Shown: piece by piece, positions 1 through 5,610 of the stretch
Layout: every line of letters begins with the position of its first letter
Position numbering within the stretch: the first letter of the stretch is position 1
Source: JAAYWY01 sp050945275
GTDB taxonomy: Bacteria > Bacillota > DTU030 > DUMP01
Length of the DNA: 7,848 nucleotides
Assembly (NCBI GenBank): GCA_050945275.1
Contig: JBMNSQ010000083.1
Span: forward strand, 1-7,848
Direction: 5' to 3'
Made by a program: the position numbers and the translations under genes
The notes under the pieces: model-generated
What the model saw: the letters and a program-made list of their open reading frames with translations, nothing else
The model's database searches: none
What the model was told of the DNA's origin: nothing

Positions 1-828
1 CGGTAGCACCGGTGACACCCACTTACTACCCGGCACTCTCGCAACGGGGCTAAACGGACAAGCCGATGTGGCTAACTTAGGCAATGCTTGTTCTAACAAC
101 GCGGCCTCCTCCCAGGTTAAACCTGTTCCTACCCGGCCCAGATAAACCAATCTGTCATCCTGCCAAGCCCCCACCATAAGTGAGCGTAAACGTGATCCCG
201 ATAAAAGATATCCCCCCACAACACAAAGCTGCTGGCGTCGCACCTTAATTTTCTGCCACAGTTTCGTTTTTGCCCCTGTTATGTAGTGGCTGGATTTTTT
301 CTTGGCCACAATACCTTCTAGCTCAGCTTTTTCCACCGCTGCAAAAAGTTCAGTGCCCGATGGAAAATCTTCCACTACTTGTACCACCGAATCTTCCCTA
401 AGTATTTCATGCAGTCTTTGTTGCCGCTCCATCAGTGGTCGATCAAGAAGAGACCGACCCCCGACAAATAGCAGATCAAACACCATATAACAAATCGGTA
501 TTTCTTTAGCCAAAGCTAAGGCCTGCCGCTCCGTTGCCACCTGCTCTCGGCGCAGCACCGTAGGAAAACTGGGACCTTTGCGACCGAGAATAATCGCCTC
601 TCCATCTAACACTACTTTATCTTCACGTGATAGCTTTGGTAGGATTAGTAATTCCGGATAAAAACCTGTACGATCCCGCAAGCGGCGGGTTTGAAGCCGA
701 ACTTTTCCTTGCTCCACAAAGCTCAGCAACCGAATGCCGTCCCATTTTACCTGGAACGTATAATCTGGGTTATCAAACGGCTCGCGAACAAGTGCGGGCT
801 GCATGGGAACAATAGTGGGTGGTAGCAT
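1..828 (-). CDS. ligD: ATP-dependent DNA ligase, LigD-type ligase domain (3' end cut by window edge)
   Basis: It seals nicks and double-strand breaks in the cytoplasm by ATP-dependent adenylylation, as the ligase partner of Ku in bacterial end joining. Translating the minus strand from ATG 828 gives 276 codons open to the edge. The nucleotidyltransferase motifs are in order: motif I KWDGIR with the adenylated Lys28, LDGE at 74-77, YMVFDLLF at 114-121, EGIVAKK at 171-177 and KLWQKIK at 189-195. An OB-fold follows (YLGRVGTGL at 229-237), then KWVSPVL at 269-275, which normally lies a few dozen residues before the end of the domain. The ATG is one base after the ku stop, so translation is probably coupled; AAAGG lies about ten bases upstream. 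Met9 is an alternative start. No polymerase or nuclease domain precedes the ligase; one could still follow beyond the edge, as in Bacillus LigD. Confidence 0.93.
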   Translation of the reverse strand, partial: MLPPTIVPMQPALVREPFDNPDYTFQVKWDGIRLLSFVEQGKVRLQTRRLRDRTGFYPELLILPKLSREDKVVLDGEAIILGRKGPSFPTVLRREQVATERQALALAKEIPICYMVFDLLFVGGRSLLDRPLMERQQRLHEILREDSVVQVVEDFPSGTELFAAVEKAELEGIVAKKKSSHYITGAKTKLWQKIKVRRQQLCVVGGYLLSGSRLRSLMVGAWQDDRLVYLGRVGTGLTWEEAALLEQALPKLATSACPFSPVARVPGSKWVSPVLP

Positions 829-829
829 G

Positions 830-1651
830 TTAGCCAACCTTTGCCGTGCGTGGCTTCTTCTTAGCCTTTTTCTGCCCTTTTTGCGCTTCATCCAAACTGG
901 CACGCAAAGCTTCCATCAGATCCACTACTTGGGTTCGGGCGGCCGGGTGCACTTCTTTCACTTCCGCCCCAGCCACTTTAGCCACAATTAAATCCGCCAG
1001 TGCCGCCTGGTAGTCACTGGAATAACGTTCAGGCTCAAACGACGTGCTTAATTCCTCAACTAGCTTGACAGCTAGCTCCTGCTCCTTATCGCTAATATTG
1101 ACCACTTCGGCTCCGGTATTAAGCCCTTGAGCAGATCGTACTTCACCGGCATAAAACATAGTGCTCAAGACTAATGTGCTATCTCGAACCCACACCGCTG
1201 CCAAAGACTCTCGGGATCGCAAGGTAAGCTTAGCCACCGCTGAATGTTGGAGCTTTTCCATAGCTCTGAGCAGCAATTGATAGGCTTTAGCACCACCTTC
1301 AGCAGGTTCTAAGTAATATAAACGATCAAGATAAGCCTTGTCTACTTCCGCCGCCGGAACAAAATCCATAATTTCAATTGTTTTAGTGGTGGTAAGAGGT
1401 AAACGGTCAAAGTCTTCTTCATTTAGCACTACAAACCGCCCTTTTTCATACTCATAGCCCCAAACAATCTCATCAGATGTAATTTCCCGCTCGCAGGTCG
1501 GACACTGTTTCTCATATTGTATCGGGGTCAAGCATTCTTTGTGTAAATACCGAAACTTAATGTCTTGTTTCTTGGTTGCAGCATAAAGACGCACTGGAAT
1601 GCTCACCAACCCAAACCCCAGAGACCCCTTCCAAAGAGACCGCATAGCCAT
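830..1651 (-). CDS. ku: Ku, DNA end-binding protein of bacterial NHEJ
   Basis: This is the homodimeric ring protein that threads onto DNA double-strand ends and recruits the ligase. At 273 residues it has the usual bacterial length. It opens with the family signature MRSLWKGSLGFGLVSIPVRL and continues with IKFRYLHKEC and GYEYEKGRFVVL (residues 65-76). Residues His37, Cys40, Cys50 and Cys53 (HKEC, then CPTC) have the spacing of a small metal-binding ribbon, which is inference. The last 20 residues are Lys-rich, like the DNA- or ligase-contacting tails of other bacterial Ku proteins. ATG 1651 is preceded by AAAGGAGG with a 7-base spacer; Met3 is less well placed. It is the first gene of a two-gene unit with the ligase. 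Upstream are an inverted repeat and a sigma-G-like promoter match. Confidence 0.97.
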   Translation of the reverse strand: MAMRSLWKGSLGFGLVSIPVRLYAATKKQDIKFRYLHKECLTPIQYEKQCPTCEREITSDEIVWGYEYEKGRFVVLNEEDFDRLPLTTTKTIEIMDFVPAAEVDKAYLDRLYYLEPAEGGAKAYQLLLRAMEKLQHSAVAKLTLRSRESLAAVWVRDSTLVLSTMFYAGEVRSAQGLNTGAEVVNISDKEQELAVKLVEELSTSFEPERYSSDYQAALADLIVAKVAGAEVKEVHPAARTQVVDLMEALRASLDEAQKGQKKAKKKPRTAKVG

Positions 1652-1658
1652 AATCTAT

Positions 1659-1666
1659 CCTCCTTT
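1659..1666 (-). promoter_or_regulatory. Ribosome binding site of ku
   Basis: AAAGGAGG on the minus strand lies 7 bases before ATG 1651 and fixes that start over the in-frame ATG two codons later. Confidence 0.85.
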
Positions 1667-1671
1667 GGACC

Positions 1672-1701
1672 TAGCATGCCTAGCTAAGAATAATTTCATT
1701 C
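1672..1701 (-). promoter_or_regulatory. Possible sigma-G/F-type promoter for ku-ligD
   Basis: On the minus strand GAATG (1697-1701) is followed by 18 bases and CATGCTA (1672-1678). The sigma-G consensus of Bacillus subtilis is roughly GHATR, N18, CATWHTA, so only one position differs (G for W). In B. subtilis the ku-ligD pair is expressed in the forespore under sigma-G, which makes the match meaningful. Against it, the predicted transcript would start almost at the ribosome binding site, leaving a leader of about 15 bases. No good sigma-A promoter was seen in the gap. Confidence 0.3.
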
Positions 1702-1704
1702 TTA
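1685..1704. repeat. Inverted repeat TAAGAAT-N6-ATTCTTA upstream of ku
   Basis: The two 7-bp arms (1685-1691 and 1698-1704) are perfect, with a 6-base spacer. A further TTCTTAG at 1714-1720 could pair with CTAAGAA at 1684-1690 instead. The site overlaps the -35 and spacer of the possible ku promoter. It could be an operator or chance in AT-rich DNA; there is no U-run, so it is not a terminator. Confidence 0.45.
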
Positions 1705-1788
1705 AGACCTCATTTCTTAGATACTGAACTTAAAACAGGGGCCAGAGGTCATATATGATACTAAACTAAGCACGTGAGCACCACGCAC

Positions 1789-1813
1789 AAAAAACCGGGC
1801 ATACGCGCCCGGC
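1789..1813 (-). terminator. Rho-independent terminator of the desulfoferrodoxin gene
   Basis: On the minus strand a perfect 6-bp stem, CCGGGC (1812-1807) with GCCCGG (1800-1795), encloses a 6-base loop and is followed directly by TTTTTT. It begins about 15 bases after the dfx stop. It insulates ku-ligD, which therefore needs its own promoter. Confidence 0.9.
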
Positions 1814-1827
1814 AAAAAGATAATTTT

Positions 1828-2205
1828 TTATTCACTAGCCCATAAACCGTGTAAATTACAGTATGCTTTGGCTACAGCTGTGTCCGCTGTAATTTCAAAC
1901 TCAGCTTCGGGATTTTCTCCAGGATCTAAAAATCGCCGGCAGCTTCCCTTCGCAGTTATTAGCTCAATCCATTCGATATAGTGTTCCGAGATCATCGGAT
2001 GAGCAGCACTACCGACCTTAACCTTAAATCCACCCGACACTTTTTCCACTACTGGTACATGCTTCTCATAACTGGCGTCCACTGTATTAACTTCTAAGAG
2101 TTTCATTGGCTGCCCACAGCAGACCAGCTCGCCCTGTCCAGCATGCAGTACTTCTACTATGTTACCGCAAACCAAACAGCGATACACTTCATTTCTTATA
2201 GTCAT
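1828..2205 (-). CDS. dfx: Desulfoferrodoxin (superoxide reductase), class I
   Basis: This cytoplasmic non-haem iron enzyme reduces superoxide to hydrogen peroxide without releasing oxygen, usually with electrons from rubredoxin. It is typical of anaerobes. The 125 residues match the family length. The N-terminal desulforedoxin domain carries the rubredoxin-like Fe(Cys)4 centre: Cys10, Cys13, Cys29 and Cys30. The catalytic domain holds EKH (Glu47, Lys48, His49), His69 in HPM, His75, and the C-terminal CNLHG giving Cys116 and His119. That is the complete His4Cys active site with the gating Glu and Lys. ATG 2205 has AAAGGAGGG with a 7-base spacer. It is transcribed alone and divergently from comM, with a terminator behind it. 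A poor sigma-A-like pair (TTGTCT, N17, TAGGCT, 2286-2258) is the only promoter candidate; no PerR-type palindrome was seen. Confidence 0.97.
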   Translation of the reverse strand: MTIRNEVYRCLVCGNIVEVLHAGQGELVCCGQPMKLLEVNTVDASYEKHVPVVEKVSGGFKVKVGSAAHPMISEHYIEWIELITAKGSCRRFLDPGENPEAEFEITADTAVAKAYCNLHGLWASE

Positions 2206-2212
2206 GACGATT

Positions 2213-2221
2213 CCCTCCTTT
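2213..2221 (-). promoter_or_regulatory. Ribosome binding site of dfx
   Basis: AAAGGAGGG on the minus strand, 7 bases before ATG 2205. Confidence 0.85.
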
Positions 2222-2337
2222 AGAAATCTGCCGGCTAACGATAACTAATACCAGTTTAGCCTATGCAAAGGATAAAGGCAAGACAAAGATACCACTCTGG
2301 CAGGAAAAACTTGCTTTGAGGAGAATATGGCCCTAGT

Positions 2338-2345
2338 AAGGAGGT
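2338..2345 (+). promoter_or_regulatory. Ribosome binding site that fixes the TTG start of comM
   Basis: AAGGAGGT lies 7 bases before TTG 2353. No in-frame ATG exists near the family's usual N-terminus, so this site decides the start. It also lies inside a short upstream ORF (2327-2359). Confidence 0.88.
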
Positions 2346-2352
2346 TTCGCCG

Positions 2353-3882
2353 TTGCTAGCTCAAGTAAATGCCGCTGCCCTTTATGGTATAAGCGGAACA
2401 CCTATCGAGGTAGAAGTGGATGTAGCTAACGGTTTGCCCCAATTTAATCTAGTAGGATTGCCAGACACCGCCGTACGAGAAGCCCGGGAAAGGGTACGGG
2501 CCGCTATAAAAAATAGCGGATTTGAATTTCCTAGCCAGCGTATTACCGTAAACTTAGCGCCGGCTGATTTACCAAAAGAGGGGCCTGCCTTTGATTTAGC
2601 TCTAGCTGTAGGTATCCTAGCAGCCTGTGAAAAAGCACCTCTTACCGATTGGACAAAAGCCGTGTTTCTAGGCGAGCTTTCTCTGGACGGATCTCTTAGA
2701 CCAATACCCGGTATTTTGCCCTTAATCTCTTGCTTGCAGCATGAGGGTTTCGGCCCTTTTTTTGTACCTTCCGGCAACGCAGCCGAAACAGGTTGGATAC
2801 AGGGAGCCGAGGTCTATGCCTTAGACAGCTTACTTCAAGTGGTGGAAGTGTTGCAGGGTATACGGGAGGCCATCCCGGTACCAGTGAAAGTCTTCGAGCC
2901 CGGGACTCAATCAACATACTCTGATTTTTCCCAGGTAAAAGGCCAAGAACACGCCAAGCGAGCCCTGGAGATAGCCGCTGCTGGCGGTCATAATGTATAT
3001 CTTGTCGGTCCGCCCGGCTCTGGCAAAACAATGTTGGCCCGATGTATGCCGGGTATTTTACCATCTTTAACTTTTGCCGAGGCATTAGAACTAAGCGAGA
3101 TTTACAGTGCAGCCGGACTTTTAAACGATAGCAAACCCTGGGTCCGTGAGAGACCCTTTCGAGCCCCTCACCATAGCATTTCGGTTGCTGGATTAGTAGG
3201 TGGAGGGCGCCTGCCGCGTCCAGGGGAGCTAACCCTGGCCCATTTGGGTGTGCTTTTTCTGGATGAATTTCCCGAATTCCCACGCTCTATCTTAGAATCC
3301 CTAAGGCAACCGTTAGAAGACGGTGAGCTTACTATTTCTCGGGCTCAAGCCAGTTTCACCTTTCCTACCAGGCCACTTCTGATAGCCGCGAGCAATCCTT
3401 GCCCTTGTGGCTATTACGGTGATTCCTCCAAGGAATGTACTTGTACACCGTATGCCATCGCCCGCTATCGGTCACGGGTCTCAGGTCCACTTCTTGACCG
3501 GCTAGACCTACACGTGGAAGTACCACGGGTGTCCTACACTGACCTTGCAGCTACAAAAGCTACCGGCGAGTCTTCTGATGCTATCCGCCAGCGAGTTGAA
3601 GCCGCCCGCGCTATCCAACACCAACGCTTTGATGGTACAAGCACCCGCAGTAACGCTGAAATGACACCAGCCCAGCTACAGCGTTTTTGCCGTTTGAAAA
3701 AAGAAGCTCAAGACCTAGTCCAAACAGCCTACACCAAGCTAGGACTATCCGCCCGCGCCCATAGCCGCATCCTTAAAGTAGCCCGCACTATCGCCGACTT
3801 AGCTGACCACCAGCAAATCCAGACCCAACACATAGCCGAAGCGCTACAGTATCGAGCACTAGATCGAGAAGTTATATCTTAA
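2353..3882 (+). CDS. comM: ComM/YifB-family Mg-chelatase-like AAA+ ATPase
   Basis: Characterised ComM proteins are hexameric helicases that drive branch migration when single-stranded DNA is integrated during natural transformation. In Firmicutes the role is less tested, so recombination is inferred. The 509 residues match the family. An N-terminal ChlI/Lon-like S5-fold domain (about 20-170; GLPQFNLVGLPDTAVREA) is followed by the AAA+ module: KGQEHAKRA near 196-204, Walker A GPPGSGKT at 219-226 and Walker B VLFLDE at 300-305. A cysteine cluster typical of the family sits at Cys350, 352, 362 and 364 (NPCPCG and CTC). LLDRLDLH at 380-387 and the C-terminal domain (about 409-505, SARAHSRILKVAR) complete it. 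The start is TTG, backed by AAGGAGGT and by the family N-terminus (LAQVNAAALYGI). It is divergent from dfx and has its own terminator. Confidence 0.96.
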   Translation: MLAQVNAAALYGISGTPIEVEVDVANGLPQFNLVGLPDTAVREARERVRAAIKNSGFEFPSQRITVNLAPADLPKEGPAFDLALAVGILAACEKAPLTDWTKAVFLGELSLDGSLRPIPGILPLISCLQHEGFGPFFVPSGNAAETGWIQGAEVYALDSLLQVVEVLQGIREAIPVPVKVFEPGTQSTYSDFSQVKGQEHAKRALEIAAAGGHNVYLVGPPGSGKTMLARCMPGILPSLTFAEALELSEIYSAAGLLNDSKPWVRERPFRAPHHSISVAGLVGGGRLPRPGELTLAHLGVLFLDEFPEFPRSILESLRQPLEDGELTISRAQASFTFPTRPLLIAASNPCPCGYYGDSSKECTCTPYAIARYRSRVSGPLLDRLDLHVEVPRVSYTDLAATKATGESSDAIRQRVEAARAIQHQRFDGTSTRSNAEMTPAQLQRFCRLKKEAQDLVQTAYTKLGLSARAHSRILKVARTIADLADHQQIQTQHIAEALQYRALDREVIS

Positions 3883-3896
3883 GCCCTAACATAAGC

Positions 3897-3930
3897 AAAG
3901 TCTTGACGGTTTCAGACGTCAAGACTTTTT
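3897..3930 (+). terminator. Rho-independent terminator of comM
   Basis: A perfect 12-bp stem pairs AAAGTCTTGACG (3897-3908) with CGTCAAGACTTT (3917-3928) around an 8-base loop, ending in TTTTT. It starts 14 bases after the comM stop. On the minus strand the tail is not U-rich, so it works mainly on the plus strand. Confidence 0.93.
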
Positions 3931-3977
3931 ATCTGCTATGAATTACGTAAGGATACCGGTTACCTCCTTGAAAATCT

Positions 3978-3991
3978 TAGCCTCTTGGCTA
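3978..3991 (-). terminator. Weak hairpin, possible terminator of the nucleotidase gene
   Basis: On the minus strand TAGCC and GGCTA (5-bp stem, 4-base loop) are followed by AGATTTTC, about 50 bases past the nucleotidase stop. The stem is short and the U-tract broken. It is the best candidate in the 158-base convergent gap, which otherwise holds only the comM terminator and no ORF. Confidence 0.3.
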
Positions 3992-4040
3992 CCGAACCAC
4001 TTTCAATCAAACATATCATCCCGTTGCTTCGGGGAACTTT

Positions 4041-5534
4041 TCACTTAAAATTTTCTTGAATAAATTCGGCCACTATATCGCTTAACAAGCCAAATTCCCC
4101 TAAAACCCGACCTTTTTCCAACATGGTGTAACCGTCTCCACCTGCGGCGGTAAAGTCATTAAGCGCAATTCTATACATCTTTTCCGGCTCCAACTCCTGA
4201 CCTGCAATTTTCACCCCAATTAATCTGCTCCCGGGCTCTTCAGCAGGTGCAAATCTAAAATCGATTCCCGCCACTTGAGGATATCTTCCGCTGGGTTCCG
4301 GGTATATGGAGACACCGTGTTCAAGCGCTTGAACTATATCATAACCTTTTGCTTCTGTTAGAATGACGTAGTTGTTAAAAGGTAGCACGTTTAGAATATC
4401 CCTCATGGTAATCTCACCGGCTTCAATAGATGTTCTGATGCCGCCGCCGTTCATGATCGCCGCATCCGCCCCGGTTGCTTCAAGCATGGCCTCCGCCACA
4501 AGACTCCCCAGATTTGTTGCACCTGTGCGCACTTGCTCTCTTTCACCATTTAGTAAGGTACCCGTCCTGCCAATTACTTTTGACAAGTTTTTTTCGTTCT
4601 CTTTTGCTATTTCAGCAATGAGCGATCCTACCTCTTCGTCGGTCTTAAGCCCTTCTTCTGTCCAGCTTGGAGCATAAAGTGACGCTTTTATCTCTTCTGG
4701 AACCCCGTTTCTGAATACAATATTTACTACACCCAGGTTTCCTCCATATTCTCCTGACTGCACTATATATGTGTCATTAACTATCATGCCATTTTCCAAG
4801 GGTACATGGGAATGGCCCGAAACGATGAGGTCTATCCCTTCAACTTCTTCCGCCAGTCTGGCGCAACAATCCTCAGTGTCTATTAATGGAAGGTGGACAA
4901 GGGCGATAAGCAAGTCGCACTTATCACGCAATATTTCCACCATTTTCTTTGCACTTTGCACAGGGTCATCAAAAACTAATCCTTCTACGTTACGAGGGTG
5001 GGTTTTACGCAACGTCTCAGGTGTTGTTAAACCAAATATACCGATTCGAACCCCGCCCAACTCCTTTATGGTTGAGAGCTCAAGCAACTCCCCACCGTCA
5101 GGCCGGCAGACATTTGCAGCGAGCACCGGAAAATCAGCCATCTCAGATAGCTCGCCAAGCCTTTGCCAGCCATAGCCAAAATCATGATTACCCGCCACCA
5201 TCGCATCATAGTCCATGCTGTTCATGATCTTCACGATACTTTCACCCTGAGAAAGGCTTGCTGCACTACTGCCCTGGAAGGTATCCCCAGCATCGACTAA
5301 GAGTACATTTTTATTGACATTCTTAATCTCCTTCACTTTGGCAGCTATATGCGCATACCCCATTGCTACTGGTTCTTCTTCCTCGACTCTACCGTGAATA
5401 TCGTTGGTATACACGATGGTAACAGAAACTGTTTCGTTGCCTGTAATAATTGTCTGATTAAATGTCAACCCAAGTAATGCCAACACGATTAGTGGAATTA
5501 TAGAAACCCTTAAGAACAAATATCTCTTGTTCAA
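4041..5534 (-). CDS. Secreted metallophosphoesterase/5'-nucleotidase (UshA/YfkN-like, two-domain)
   Basis: It probably hydrolyses nucleotides or other phosphate esters outside the membrane; the exact substrate cannot be read here. I start it at TTG 5534 (497 residues), because GGAGG lies 8 bases before it. A TTG five codons earlier (5549) would overlap that site. The protein then begins with a normal signal sequence: MNKRY, Arg9, and a hydrophobic core at about 10-23. The calcineurin-like domain shows the dimetal motifs DIHGR (Asp45, His47), GDTFQGS (Asp84), GNHDF (Asn116, His117), His214 in LVHLP and GHSH (His241, His243). The C-terminal 5'-nucleotidase domain (about 320-490) has TNLGSL at 340-345, NGGGIR at 362-367, GRYPQ at 417-421 and AAGGDGY at 464-470. 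There is no LPXTG or SLH anchor. It follows the SLH-PDZ gene on the same strand, across a strong hairpin, so the two may be cotranscribed. Confidence 0.93.
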   Translation of the reverse strand: MNKRYLFLRVSIIPLIVLALLGLTFNQTIITGNETVSVTIVYTNDIHGRVEEEEPVAMGYAHIAAKVKEIKNVNKNVLLVDAGDTFQGSSAASLSQGESIVKIMNSMDYDAMVAGNHDFGYGWQRLGELSEMADFPVLAANVCRPDGGELLELSTIKELGGVRIGIFGLTTPETLRKTHPRNVEGLVFDDPVQSAKKMVEILRDKCDLLIALVHLPLIDTEDCCARLAEEVEGIDLIVSGHSHVPLENGMIVNDTYIVQSGEYGGNLGVVNIVFRNGVPEEIKASLYAPSWTEEGLKTDEEVGSLIAEIAKENEKNLSKVIGRTGTLLNGEREQVRTGATNLGSLVAEAMLEATGADAAIMNGGGIRTSIEAGEITMRDILNVLPFNNYVILTEAKGYDIVQALEHGVSIYPEPSGRYPQVAGIDFRFAPAEEPGSRLIGVKIAGQELEPEKMYRIALNDFTAAGGDGYTMLEKGRVLGEFGLLSDIVAEFIQENFK

Positions 5535-5542
5535 ATTTATCG

Positions 5543-5547
5543 CCTCC
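5543..5547 (-). promoter_or_regulatory. Ribosome binding site deciding the nucleotidase start
   Basis: GGAGG on the minus strand lies 8 bases before TTG 5534. The longer reading from TTG 5549 would put this site inside the coding sequence and add five residues before a well-formed signal peptide. Confidence 0.7.
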
Positions 5548-5558
5548 AATTAGAATAA

Positions 5559-5595
5559 GCCGGACTGCTGCTCTTTTCGGCATCGGCAGTCCGGC
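5559..5595 (-). terminator. Strong intercistronic hairpin between the SLH-PDZ and nucleotidase genes
   Basis: A perfect 10-bp GC-rich stem (GCCGGACTGC with GCAGTCCGGC) encloses a 17-base loop in which TGC and GCA can pair further. It begins 15 bases after the upstream stop. On the minus strand it is followed by TTATTCTAATT, a mixed tract and not a clean U-run. It could be a leaky terminator or an mRNA-stabilising or processing structure that sets the ratio of the two products. Confidence 0.5.
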
Positions 5596-5610
5596 AACAT
5601 TACATTTTAT

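Noticed and set aside
302..991. Three 62-codon plus-strand ORFs over the ligase and ku genes
   Set aside because: The minus-strand ligase and Ku readings carry all expected motifs; these are antisense shadows.
2258..2286. Sigma-A-like promoter TTGTCT-N17-TAGGCT for dfx (minus strand)
   Set aside because: The spacing is right, but only 4 of 6 and 3 of 6 positions match the consensus, so it is mentioned only in the gene entry.
2382..3283. Two long minus-strand ORFs (131 and 195 codons) opposite comM
   Set aside because: They lie entirely within the comM coding sequence, resemble no known family and are low-complexity antisense readings.
3955..3971. Minus-strand AAGGAGGTAACCGG resembling a ribosome binding site or part of the 16S rRNA 3' region
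   Set aside because: No start codon follows at a usable distance, and the similarity is too short to be an rRNA fragment.
4019..4034. Hairpin CCCG-TTGCTT-CGGG near the nucleotidase stop
   Set aside because: Only 4 bp, with no U-run on either strand.
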